Of a stretch of 64,000 nucleotides of DNA, positions 17,299 through 26,149 are shown piece after piece. The notes below the pieces were generated by a model. The model saw nothing but the letters and a program-made list of their open reading frames with translations. It was not told the DNA's origin and ran no database searches. The position numbers were made by a program, and so were the translations under genes. The DNA comes from UBA1413 sp037447215 (GTDB lineage Bacteria > Bacteroidota > Bacteroidia > Bacteroidales > Prolixibacteraceae): positions 1 through 64,000 of the forward strand of contig JBBIHB010000005.1 of assembly GCA_037447215.1 (NCBI GenBank). The letters are read 5' to 3'. Within the stretch, counting starts at the first letter, position 1, and each line of letters opens with the position of its first letter.

Positions 17299-18633
17299 TT
17301 AAAGCATCGGAAATTCCCATCCGTTCTGATATTCAGGAAAGATGTATGCGTCAGCTTCTGGATTATTCCTAAACTTCATGTTAACTGCATCGTAATCAAG
17401 ACTTATTCCTCCCATGCGGTGCGAAATATTGGCAATGCATGCCACTTCGGTCGCATAGCAGCCCTTTTCAATGGTTCCGTTTGTATGGGTATTTTCCTCC
17501 CTGATACAAGCTACCCAATTTAACATATGATTGTGCTGGTTTCCGTAAGTACCATTTACAACCTCCGGTTTTATGAGCGGTTTTCCAGCGGCATCGTTTT
17601 TGGGGATTATCTCATACCCCGATCGGTTGCAAATTAAAGTTCCGTTGCTGCCAATCCAGGCCACACCATCATCCCTGTTGTAAAGCCTCGTGTTCTGTTG
17701 CTCCCATACCACATGGTAATTATCGAACTGAAAAACTGAAGTCTGCACACGTGGTGTTTCAGTCATTGTATCGGGATGTTTATACCCAACAGAAAAAACA
17801 GTTTTCGGATATTCTCTCGGATTTCCCAAAGCGAGAAGGCCGTCAAATGCCGAATCGAGGTAATGTACCCAATCGGTTTGCTGCCCGCCGCCAAAATCCC
17901 AGTAGTTTCTCCACTGCCTATGAAATCTGTTACTATTGAATGGACGATAGCGTGTCGGCCCGATCCACATGTCATAATCCAATGTAGTTGGAACTGGTTG
18001 CTGAGCAGGATCATAAATTACCGGGGCAGTGTTACCAGGTATCCAGCAATGGACTTTGTAAACATCGCCTAATATTCCGGTTTTTAAAATCTTAAATGCA
18101 TCGATGAAATACTCAAGACTGATTTGCCATAAACCTGTGGTTACCACATTCCTGAATTTCATTTGAAGTTCAACCATCAACCGGCACTCGGCAATGGTTC
18201 TTCCAGTTGGTTTTTCAACATAGATTGCTTTACCAGCTTTACAGGCTTCGGCAAATATATAGGCGTGCCAGTGATCGGGAGTGGCAATGATAACCCCGTC
18301 GATTTCCCTGTCGTCGAGCAGTTTGCGGAAATCGTTGTAAAACTTAATGCTGCCAGCCTGTTTCGGAAACTCTTGTTTAAGCACTTCGGCCTGTTCTTTC
18401 AGCCTGATTTTATCCACGTCGCACATGGCAATACATTGAACACCTGAATCGGCCCTCAGTAAATACTGCATATTTTCGGTACCCCACCAGTTTACGCCAA
18501 TCACACCAATATTGATCCGATTGTTGGCAGAGGTTGATGAATAGAGATTTTTGGGTATCGAAGTATAAAATCCGGCACCGGCCATGGTAATAGCCGAATT
18601 TTTCAGGAATTTTCTTCTGCTGTTGTTTTCCAT
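17299..18633 (-). CDS. Tat-exported Gfo/Idh/MocA family oxidoreductase, 444 aa
   Basis: The N-terminus has a twin-arginine signal (SRRKFLKNSAITMAGAGF), so the folded, cofactor-loaded enzyme is exported. The Rossmann domain starts INIGVIGVNWWGTEN and contains the family EKP motif in IYVEKPTGRTIAECR. The C-terminal substrate domain has YWDFGGGQQTDWVHYLDS. Relatives oxidise or epimerise sugars and glycosides with a tightly bound NAD(P). The gene sits between the dhaK- and dhaL-like genes, 10 bases after dhaK, which ties it to the same pathway. In Bacteroidota, exported members can make 3-keto-glycosides; that role here is an inference. Confidence 0.88.
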   Translation of the reverse strand: MENNSRRKFLKNSAITMAGAGFYTSIPKNLYSSTSANNRINIGVIGVNWWGTENMQYLLRADSGVQCIAMCDVDKIRLKEQAEVLKQEFPKQAGSIKFYNDFRKLLDDREIDGVIIATPDHWHAYIFAEACKAGKAIYVEKPTGRTIAECRLMVELQMKFRNVVTTGLWQISLEYFIDAFKILKTGILGDVYKVHCWIPGNTAPVIYDPAQQPVPTTLDYDMWIGPTRYRPFNSNRFHRQWRNYWDFGGGQQTDWVHYLDSAFDGLLALGNPREYPKTVFSVGYKHPDTMTETPRVQTSVFQFDNYHVVWEQQNTRLYNRDDGVAWIGSNGTLICNRSGYEIIPKNDAAGKPLIKPEVVNGTYGNQHNHMLNWVACIREENTHTNGTIEKGCYATEVACIANISHRMGGISLDYDAVNMKFRNNPEADAYIFPEYQNGWEFPML

Positions 18634-18643
18634 TTTTTGTTAT

Positions 18644-19648
18644 TTATCGCTGAAACTGGCGCAATCCGACCGAATTGCACTCATAATCAATACATTCTTT
18701 CAGTTCATCGTCGAGTTTCATCAGTGTGAATGTTACTCCGGCCATTTCGAGTGACGTAAAGTAATTCCCCACATACGAATGGTAAATCTTAATACTTTTT
18801 TGGGTAAGGATTTTTTCAACATCATTGAAAACAATGTATTGTTCCATAACAGGAGTTGAGCCTAAGCCTGATATTAGGACCACTACCTCATCGCCACTTT
18901 GAAAAGGAAGGTCGGGTATGATTACATCACACATCCGCTGTGCAATTTGTGCTGCTGGTTCAAGGTCACATATTTCAATGCCGGGTTCTCCATGATGCCC
19001 GATCCCCACTTCCATCTTCCCCTCTTCAATAGTGAAATTGGGATGCCCTACTTCGGGGATGGTGCATGGCGACAACCCGATTCCCATGCTACGGGTATTA
19101 TCAATTGCTTTTTGGGCAACTGCAATTACTTCGTCGAGCGAAGCGCCCATAGCAGCTTTTGCACCACCCACTTTCCACATCAGAATTTCGCCGGCCACAC
19201 CGCGCCGTTTGGCTTCCTCTCCTTTAGGAGCAGAGGGCACATCATCGTTGGCAACAACTTTTTTAACTTCAATGCCTTCATCTTCAGCTTCCTCCATGGC
19301 CATGGCCACGTTCATATTGTCGCCGGCATAGTTACCGTACAAAATGGCAACCCCTTTACCTGCATTGGCTTCTTTGATAGCATCAAGAAACATCTGTGCC
19401 GGTGGCGAAGAAAAGATTTCGCCCACAGCCACGGCATCTACCATATTTCGGCCGCAATATCCGATAAATGCCGGTTTGTGACCCGATCCTCCACCGGTTA
19501 CAATACCTACTTTTCCTGGAACAGGAGCATTTTTGTATTTGATAACCCGCTCGTTAACAGTTGGGTCAACCAGGTCGGAATGTACTTTCAGAAAGGCTTC
19601 CAGCATTTCATCGACCACTTTCGATGGATCGTTTATAAATTTTTGCAT
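18644..19648 (-). CDS. DhaK-type substrate-binding subunit of a dihydroxyacetone-kinase-family enzyme, 334 aa
   Basis: DhaK binds the ketose covalently through a His. The sequence has GGGSGHKPAF (His57), NYAGD (Asp110) and GIGHHGEPG (His219), matching the residues used for substrate binding and catalysis. The usual GGGSGHEP is changed to GHKP and the next His is a Phe, hinting at a substrate other than dihydroxyacetone. Kinases of this family are known for dihydroxyacetone, erythrulose and apulose. It follows the RpiB-like gene by 30 bases in a six-gene operon. Confidence 0.88.
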   Translation of the reverse strand: MQKFINDPSKVVDEMLEAFLKVHSDLVDPTVNERVIKYKNAPVPGKVGIVTGGGSGHKPAFIGYCGRNMVDAVAVGEIFSSPPAQMFLDAIKEANAGKGVAILYGNYAGDNMNVAMAMEEAEDEGIEVKKVVANDDVPSAPKGEEAKRRGVAGEILMWKVGGAKAAMGASLDEVIAVAQKAIDNTRSMGIGLSPCTIPEVGHPNFTIEEGKMEVGIGHHGEPGIEICDLEPAAQIAQRMCDVIIPDLPFQSGDEVVVLISGLGSTPVMEQYIVFNDVEKILTQKSIKIYHSYVGNYFTSLEMAGVTFTLMKLDDELKECIDYECNSVGLRQFQR

Positions 19649-19678
19649 GTTTTTTTAATTTTATGTTTGTTACTTTTT

Positions 19679-20140
19679 TTACTTCGAAGGATGGAACGAT
19701 TGCTTTTCCAACTCGCGCATTTGCTGAACTTTTTGGGTTGAACCGCCTCCCTGAAATTCGGAAACCAACCAGGCATCAATTATAGTTTTTGCTAATTCTG
19801 GTCCGATAACCCGCTCCCCCATGGTAATAACCTGGGCATTGTTGCTTTTTCTCAACCTTTCAGCAGAAAAAACATCGTGGCAGGTCCCGGCATAAACCCC
19901 TTCTACTTTATTGGCAATCATGGCCATGCCCAATCCGGTACCACAAATGCTGATCCCCCGGTCGAAATTTCCGGCCTGGATTTCTTTTGCCAGATTATAC
20001 CCGATTTCGGGGTATATGGCATTTCTGTGTGTCGCCGAATAATTAAGGTCGGTAATATCAACCCCCTTGTTTTTCAGGTGATCGAACAATATTTTTTTCA
20101 GGTTTGCCGCAGCCTCATCGCAGTCGATACAAATCTTCAT
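19679..20140 (-). CDS. RpiB/LacAB-family sugar-phosphate isomerase, 153 aa
   Basis: The catalytic Cys66 lies in ISICGTGLGMAMIANK, and the His/Arg ligands appear in SATHRNAIYPEIGY and TCHDVFSAERLRKSNN. This family interconverts aldose and ketose phosphates such as ribose/ribulose 5-phosphate; members paired with DhaK-type kinases can act on D-erythrulose 4-phosphate. The ATG at 20140 is preferred over a TTG two codons upstream. It is the first gene of the operon, so its promoter must lie in the 340 bases before it. Confidence 0.88.
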   Translation of the reverse strand: MKICIDCDEAAANLKKILFDHLKNKGVDITDLNYSATHRNAIYPEIGYNLAKEIQAGNFDRGISICGTGLGMAMIANKVEGVYAGTCHDVFSAERLRKSNNAQVITMGERVIGPELAKTIIDAWLVSEFQGGGSTQKVQQMRELEKQSFHPSK

Positions 20141-20489
20141 AATCAAGATGTTTCAATTTTATAAGGATATTAAGCCCCTTAAAAATAGTATAAAACGTTG
20201 ATTACCGTGTTATATCATGGTAATTCTTTCTCCAAAACCTTAAACTTTCTTCGACCCAGAAATCGGGGGCTTCAACAAAACCACCACTTGCTTCACTCCC
20301 CTTTCAATACCGGTCACACAAAATGTAACACTACCCAAATTTATCACAGGATTAAGGATTTATGAATTTAAACCTAAGGACACAATATTTTAATTCAAAA
20401 ATTTCTAACAGGAGATAATCTGATAAATAATCATAATAAATGGCCTGAAGTTTGAATTTGAAATAATAATGCCCAAAGAAATCAATGTC
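20141..20489. other. Gene-free spacer upstream of the sugar operon
   Basis: About 350 bases without a credible gene separate the RpiB-like gene from the end of the Cache-DUF294 gene. A minus-strand TAAATTTG at 20336-20343 fits the TAnnTTTG consensus and could be the operon promoter, but it would leave a leader of nearly 190 bases and has no clear -33 partner. I see no operator or riboswitch that I can name. Confidence 0.35.
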
Positions 20490-23399
20490 TTAAATATTCA
20501 CCCCAAAATCATTTTTTAAACGGTTCTGGAAACTAGTCAAACTTGTAAATATGATTTTCAGCGTATTAATTTCGATAGATGAGAGCATGGAAAGATTGAT
20601 GTTGTGGTCTATCTGCAACCGGTTTATATATGCAAATACCTGATGCCTGAACTGCATAACCAGCAGAAATTCCCATGCATACGAAATATCTGTGTAGAGA
20701 TGCTGCGGCAATACATTCAGGGAGTAAAGCTTTTCAATTCTTCCAAGGGTATTGGTTTCTTCCAGCCTGTTTTTTACCGAATAGAGCCTGATAATGTTTA
20801 CAATCACCCTGGTTGCATTTTTTATGTTGATGGTTCCGGAATTATCGTCAGATGTTTCGGGCTGTAAGCGTCCAAAAACATTCAATGGAATTTTGTAATT
20901 GAGGTTTGCCAGTGCCATATAACTGAAAAACGCTGGATTGCCATCAAGCATGGTATGTATTGCATCTCTTAGTTCATCAATTATGTCAGCATGGCCAAAA
21001 ATGGTGCGATAATCGAAAAACACGCTGATGTCGATGATATTTTGTGGATTGGCTTCCTTTATCCAGGAGGCAAAATACTTTTTCCAGGTTGAAAGAGGTT
21101 GGTTCCAACGTGGGTTGCCTGCCATTATATCGCCTTTGCAAAGCTCATAACCTGCCTGGTGGAGCAGTTCGTTCATCCGTTTGCCGAATCTGAGGAAATA
21201 ATTGGCTGCCTGAGGATTACCTGCTACCTGATCATCGTAAATCAGGGCATTGTCCTGATCGGAGAGTAAGGTTTGTTCCTTCCGGGCTTCGCTACCAAGC
21301 GCAATCAAAGCAAACATTGCAGGCGCCGGGCCCATCTCTTCCAGTACCTTTTCAGCAAAAATCCGGGTAACTTCATCCGACCGGCTGGTGACCAGGTTGG
21401 TAATAACCTGTGGTCTTGTTCCATTATCAAGGAGTATTTTTACCTCAGAAGGAAGCTTGCGGCAATGTTCAACCAGGTTGGCAAAGATGGCCGTTTCACT
21501 TTCGTCTTTCAGATAGCCGGGTAGGGCTTTTGCCATTATTGCTGTCATCGATTCTTTAGTAACGATTCCATCTGGAACACCTGTTTTATTGCCAGCTAAC
21601 AGAAATATCGCTTTTTTATCTACCAATAAATTAATTGCCTCAATTAATGTAATGTTTTTGCTGACCCATACTGACACCGGGTTCATCAATTGAGCGGCTG
21701 TAAGTTCCATCAGAAAATTTTCTCCTGAAATTGCTGTCATAACCTCATCCGAAGTAATTGACCCGGCTATCATCCCATCTGGTTTCCTTACAAATATTAC
21801 CGGGGAATTGTAAAACCTCATGAGACTGATAATTTCCGGTATTTTGGATTCAGGACTGCAGAATACAGGTGCTTGCATGAAATGATGAACTGCACTGTTC
21901 AGGAAGGATCGAAATACGGCCACTTCGGCAGCCATTGATTTTTCCGTTTTTTTCTGTTTCCAGACCTGTGTGCCATCAATAAATATCCCGGAAATACGCT
22001 CTGTGCCAGTCAATTCATCGCTGATGAAGGTCGCATATATAAGAAGATTGATATAGCTTCCATCCGGTTTTCTGAAATTAAGCTGATAGCCATCCAGCTT
22101 CCGGTATTTTGCCAGGTAGTTGACAAATTCTCTGCGTTCGGTATGGTTATCTATCAGGTCTATAATGGATACTTTACTCAATTCATCAACTGATCTAAAT
22201 CCTAAAAGCTTTGGCAAACCCGGGCTGAAAGTGATAAATCTTCCTTTTCCCCTAAAGGTTGCTGAAAAAATTCCCATTGATAATGATTCACTCATTGAGG
22301 GGGCCAGTTGGGCAAGTGCCGATTCGGTTTCGACCGCTTTTGGTTTTACGAGTTCTTTGAAAACATAAATAAAACCACTTTTGTCGGAGAAAGTCACTTC
22401 CGATATGGTGAGCAGTACCTCACGGTCTTCGTATCCCGGAATGGCAAGTAGGGTTTCCATCTGAAGATGGTTCAGCTGTGTATGCTGAAATTCCTTAATC
22501 AGGGCAATATCATCCTTTCTTGCCGGGTGAATCAATTCGCAAAGGTCGCTGTTCAGGTTACCCAGATCTATGCCCGAGAGCATATCTTTCACCTTTTTAT
22601 TGGCATAGATAAACTTACCATCCAAATACAGCAGGGTTCCGTCGGTTGATGCTTCAACCAGGGCCCTGTACCTTTCGCGCGACTCATTCAGGTTCTGTTC
22701 GGCAATCGACCTTTGTGTTTCTACCCTCAAATTTCGCCTGACAATAATGGTAAGCAGCGCTGTCATTACTGCAAAAATGGCCAGGGAGGCGAAGGTGAAG
22801 ATGCGTTTCATCCCTGCAATTTCATTCCTGATATCTTCCAGATAAACACCGGTCCCGATGAGCCATCCCCACGGCCTGTACTCCATAACAAACGATATTT
22901 TGGGCACAATCCGAGTCGAATCGTCCATCCATTGCCACATATAATTCACGTAGGCTTCGCCGGTTTTACGGCTCTGTTCAACAAATTCCACAAACATTTT
23001 CTTACCATGTGCGTCACTGAAATCCGACAAATCCTGTCCGTTTAATTCAGAACGGTAAGGGTGCCTGACCATTGTTGGGTGAAGGTCGGTAATCCACAGA
23101 TAATCCTTGTTTTCCACGCCATACCGCATACTGCCTATGGAAAGCGCAGCCTTTTCCTGGGCTTCGGACAGTGAAATCAAGCCCCGTCCCACCTCTGTAT
23201 TAAGTTCGTCGGCAATACAGATACTCGAAAACACAATTTCGCGGATCATCTGTTTTTTATTGTTCATCTGATTAACCTCGAAATAAGGAATTATAAACCC
23301 GAAATTGAAAACAATAAAAATTACAATGGTCAACGCCGAAGGAAGAATGATCCTCAGAAAAAACTGCTTTTTGTTTATCGATACGTCTCGTTGTGCCAT
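20490..23399 (-). CDS. Cache-PAS-PAS-CBS-DUF294 nucleotidyltransferase fusion, 969 aa
   Basis: Two membrane helices (about 12-34 and 203-222) flank a periplasmic single Cache_2 sensor domain with YLWITDLHPTMVRHPY and MEYRPWGWLIGTGVYLEDI. Inside the cell come two PAS-like domains (about 240-350 and 375-490), a pair of CBS domains (520-640), and a GlnD-like DUF294 nucleotidyltransferase with ALGSEARKEQTLLSDQDNAL (GS...D.D motif intact), closed by the DUF294 C-terminal helical domain. The likely role is a signal-responsive nucleotidyl transfer or regulatory protein; the target is unknown. It starts one base after the stop of the phosphoesterase gene, in the acetate symporter operon. Separate CBS-DUF294 proteins often neighbour acetate permeases in proteobacteria. 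Confidence 0.88.
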   Translation of the reverse strand: MAQRDVSINKKQFFLRIILPSALTIVIFIVFNFGFIIPYFEVNQMNNKKQMIREIVFSSICIADELNTEVGRGLISLSEAQEKAALSIGSMRYGVENKDYLWITDLHPTMVRHPYRSELNGQDLSDFSDAHGKKMFVEFVEQSRKTGEAYVNYMWQWMDDSTRIVPKISFVMEYRPWGWLIGTGVYLEDIRNEIAGMKRIFTFASLAIFAVMTALLTIIVRRNLRVETQRSIAEQNLNESRERYRALVEASTDGTLLYLDGKFIYANKKVKDMLSGIDLGNLNSDLCELIHPARKDDIALIKEFQHTQLNHLQMETLLAIPGYEDREVLLTISEVTFSDKSGFIYVFKELVKPKAVETESALAQLAPSMSESLSMGIFSATFRGKGRFITFSPGLPKLLGFRSVDELSKVSIIDLIDNHTERREFVNYLAKYRKLDGYQLNFRKPDGSYINLLIYATFISDELTGTERISGIFIDGTQVWKQKKTEKSMAAEVAVFRSFLNSAVHHFMQAPVFCSPESKIPEIISLMRFYNSPVIFVRKPDGMIAGSITSDEVMTAISGENFLMELTAAQLMNPVSVWVSKNITLIEAINLLVDKKAIFLLAGNKTGVPDGIVTKESMTAIMAKALPGYLKDESETAIFANLVEHCRKLPSEVKILLDNGTRPQVITNLVTSRSDEVTRIFAEKVLEEMGPAPAMFALIALGSEARKEQTLLSDQDNALIYDDQVAGNPQAANYFLRFGKRMNELLHQAGYELCKGDIMAGNPRWNQPLSTWKKYFASWIKEANPQNIIDISVFFDYRTIFGHADIIDELRDAIHTMLDGNPAFFSYMALANLNYKIPLNVFGRLQPETSDDNSGTINIKNATRVIVNIIRLYSVKNRLEETNTLGRIEKLYSLNVLPQHLYTDISYAWEFLLVMQFRHQVFAYINRLQIDHNINLSMLSSIEINTLKIIFTSLTSFQNRLKNDFGVNI

Positions 23400-23400
23400 T

Positions 23401-24171
23401 TTACCAGATAATATGTTGTTTTGGAGTGCGAAACGGAATTACCTCAATGGTTTTTTCCTTTGTATCGAGAATGGAATAGCCATTGTCCTGGCCACCTTCG
23501 GCCACACAAGGGCAAACCAGTTGCGTCACTTTTGGGCCAATATCGAGAAAACCGAATTTTGGGGGTTTGGTTTTGTTTTTCTCAATCCGGAATACCCCTC
23601 CCGGATGAAAATGGCCTGAAATACCCAGGTCGCACTTCATTTCCTGAAGAATACTGATATGAGGTTCAAAATCAACCTGCTTAACAGGTTTACGTGTGAG
23701 CATCCCTGCCGGATCAGGGTAAAGCGAGTGCGAAAACAGGATACGCAGCTCATCCTCTTCAAGCACAAAATATTCTTTGAGTGAATAAAGCCATTCCAGG
23801 TCGCTGGCAGAAGCATTAGCCGGCAGATCGTGTTCGAAATTCCAGACAAGGCCTTTGCTGATTTCATTTCGTTGGACAGGAGAAAGCTGATACCAATCCA
23901 GGGGGAAATCGAAGACATTGTTCCATTCAGGAATTTTCTGCATTACAAAAAAGTCGTGGTTGCCGGCAATTACATGGCTGCAACTTGCCCTTATAGCCTG
24001 TAAACAAAAGCTTAGGTTACGAGTGAGTTCAAAGCTGTAAAATCGATTATCGAAACCAGCCATATCACCAAGGCTGACCAACATATCGCAGTTGTGCTTT
24101 TCCAGTCTGGTTATTGCGTGCATCAATCGGATGCCGTCTTCGTGGATATCGCTAATGATCCCGATTTTCAT
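23401..24171 (-). CDS. Calcineurin-like metallophosphoesterase, 256 aa
   Basis: All five metallophosphoesterase motifs are seen: D-x-H in IISDIHEDG, GD in VSLGDMAGFD, GNHD in VIAGNHDFF, a His in LFSHSLYP and GHxH in GISGHFHPGG. There is no signal peptide. The substrate cannot be told from the motifs; members cleave cyclic nucleotides, dinucleotides or phosphoproteins. The gene is directly followed by the nucleotidyltransferase fusion, which suggests the two could make and remove the same phosphate modification or signal. It is 73 bases downstream of the acetate symporter. Confidence 0.88.
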   Translation of the reverse strand: MKIGIISDIHEDGIRLMHAITRLEKHNCDMLVSLGDMAGFDNRFYSFELTRNLSFCLQAIRASCSHVIAGNHDFFVMQKIPEWNNVFDFPLDWYQLSPVQRNEISKGLVWNFEHDLPANASASDLEWLYSLKEYFVLEEDELRILFSHSLYPDPAGMLTRKPVKQVDFEPHISILQEMKCDLGISGHFHPGGVFRIEKNKTKPPKFGFLDIGPKVTQLVCPCVAEGGQDNGYSILDTKEKTIEVIPFRTPKQHIIW

Positions 24172-24187
24172 TAAGCCCCCTCCCTAC

Positions 24188-24204
24188 CTCCCCTTCAGGG
24201 GGAG
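24188..24204. repeat. Short C/G-rich hairpin between actP and the phosphoesterase
   Basis: CTCCCC (24188-24193) pairs with GGGGAG (24199-24204) across a five-base loop, within a CCCCCTCCCTACCTCCCC stretch. C-rich elements of this style are frequent between Bacteroidota genes. It may reduce read-through from actP into the two downstream genes. Confidence 0.4.
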
Positions 24205-24244
24205 TATTTAATAAACCTCAGTTGATAATGAGGTAAATATAAAA

Positions 24245-26149
24245 CTATTTTGTTGCCCGGTGCTTTTTGGTAACGAGCGAAATAAGAACCAGGGTTATGA
24301 AGCCCATCGGGATTGAAACAATTCCTGGGTTCTGAAGCGGAATTGGGGCATCGGAACCTCTAAGGCCGTAAATTTCATACATGGTTGGCGAAAGCAGGAT
24401 AATCAATACAGAGCTGATCATACCCACCAGTATTGCCCAGGAAATTCCCCTTGAGGTGGTTTTCTTCCAGAACAGCAACATGATAATAGCCGGCAGGTTT
24501 GATGAGGCTGCAATGGCAAATGCCAAACCTACCAGAAAGCTAACGTTTTGGTCTTTAAATATAATCCCAAGGATAATGGCAAAAATACCAACCACAATTG
24601 CGGCAACCCGGCCTGCATTAACTTTTTGGTTTTCGGTCATTTTCACGTTCATATACTTGTCCATCAGGTCGTGGGCAACAGCACCCGAAGAAGCTACAAT
24701 AAGGCCGCTCACAGTTCCAAGAATGGTTGCAAAAGCGATGGCAGATATGATGGAGAACAGGACTATACCAAATGTTTTGGCCAGCAATGGCGCCGACATA
24801 TTGGAACTTTCCATGTCGAGCCCGCCGTTGAACATGGCCCCGGCACCCATGTAAAGAGTGAGGATGTAAAATAACCCGATGGCAGCGATGGCTACGATGG
24901 TTGATTTTCGTGCAGCACGCTGACTTGCTACAGTGTAATATCTGATAAGGATATGGGGCAGAGCAGCTGTTCCCAGGAAAAGGGCAAGCATCAGCGAAAG
25001 GAAATCCAAACGGCTCCAGAATGTTCCTTTATCGCCAAGTTTATAATACAAACCGGGTTTCATCACGTCTTTGCCCGATGTAACGTTCTGATAAAAAAGG
25101 GTTACCCGGTCGCCATCATAATCGAATACTTTTTTCAGAAATCGCGTTACCTCTGTATTTTCGATGGCAGCAATAAATTCAAAAGGTCCCAATGGGCCGG
25201 TTTCATCCACTTCTTTGCCATTGTGTATGATTTTACTGGCATGGCCTACCTGATAAAACCTGCCGTCGGCCTGTGGGGCGCCGTTGTATAGTTTTGTGTT
25301 TTCTTTCGTATGGACAATACTCAGCGCCTCTTCAAGGAAAGGCGAAGCACCGGAAGTATTCAGTGACCACCAAGTCTCAATTTCGCCTTCTGAAAGTTTC
25401 ACAAAAGTATTTCCTCCTTCGGTATGCTGGCCAGCCAATTGGTAAGTGTTACTTTCTATAGCAGTAATTTTTCCGTTCTCAACCATCACTGGGATTGTGG
25501 TAAACTGATGATAATCGTCATTGGGCTGAAGCTTTATTCCGTTGTTGAGTACATATATGGTGAGGATGGTTGAAAAAACAATCAGTAATCCGCCTTTGAT
25601 AAACTGTACGTAAGTGGTTGATGTCATGCCCGCGGTGGCCACTATAAATATTACAATTGATCCTACCAGCACCACACCTACCCAATGCGGAAATCCAAGT
25701 AAAGGGGTAACCAGGGCGCCTGCTCCCACCATTTGCGGGATAAGATAAAAAATGGAAACAACCAACGTACTGATAGCCGCAGTAAGTTTGATGGCTTTCG
25801 AATCGAATCTGGCATCGAGTGCATCGGCAAAGGTATATTTGCCCATCCTTTTCAGGGGTTCGGCAACAATAAACAAGGCTACCACCCATCCGGCCAGGAA
25901 GCCGATTGAATAGAGGAACCCGTCGTACCCGAAGAACGCAATCATCCCGCAAATACCCAGAAATGAGGCAGCCGAAAGATAATCGCCCGCAAAAGCTATC
26001 CCGTTTACAAACCAGTGGATGTTACCGCCTGCTGCATAGTAGCCCGAAGCTGATTTCGATTTTCGTGCAAAATAAAAGGAGAGGCCAAGTACTGATATTA
26101 CAAAAATCACGAAAATAACGATGGCCGAAGCAGAAACCGAATAGATCAT
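24245..26149 (-). CDS. actP: Cation/acetate symporter of the SSS family, 634 aa
   Basis: This is a sodium:solute symporter of the ActP type, taking up acetate and similar short acids. Around 13 membrane helices are visible, with SASGYYAAGGNIHWFVNGIA and YLSAASFLGICG near the start. It is longer than E. coli ActP because of an extra hydrophilic segment at about residues 212-378 between membrane helices. The ATG overlaps the stop of the DUF485 gene by four bases, as in yjcH-actP pairs. The downstream phosphoesterase and nucleotidyltransferase fusion may regulate acetate use. Confidence 0.93.
   Translation of the reverse strand: MIYSVSASAIVIFVIFVISVLGLSFYFARKSKSASGYYAAGGNIHWFVNGIAFAGDYLSAASFLGICGMIAFFGYDGFLYSIGFLAGWVVALFIVAEPLKRMGKYTFADALDARFDSKAIKLTAAISTLVVSIFYLIPQMVGAGALVTPLLGFPHWVGVVLVGSIVIFIVATAGMTSTTYVQFIKGGLLIVFSTILTIYVLNNGIKLQPNDDYHQFTTIPVMVENGKITAIESNTYQLAGQHTEGGNTFVKLSEGEIETWWSLNTSGASPFLEEALSIVHTKENTKLYNGAPQADGRFYQVGHASKIIHNGKEVDETGPLGPFEFIAAIENTEVTRFLKKVFDYDGDRVTLFYQNVTSGKDVMKPGLYYKLGDKGTFWSRLDFLSLMLALFLGTAALPHILIRYYTVASQRAARKSTIVAIAAIGLFYILTLYMGAGAMFNGGLDMESSNMSAPLLAKTFGIVLFSIISAIAFATILGTVSGLIVASSGAVAHDLMDKYMNVKMTENQKVNAGRVAAIVVGIFAIILGIIFKDQNVSFLVGLAFAIAASSNLPAIIMLLFWKKTTSRGISWAILVGMISSVLIILLSPTMYEIYGLRGSDAPIPLQNPGIVSIPMGFITLVLISLVTKKHRATK

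Noticed and set aside
18899..19741. A 280-codon open frame on the plus strand
   Set aside because: Antisense to the DhaK-like and RpiB-like genes, both clearly coding.
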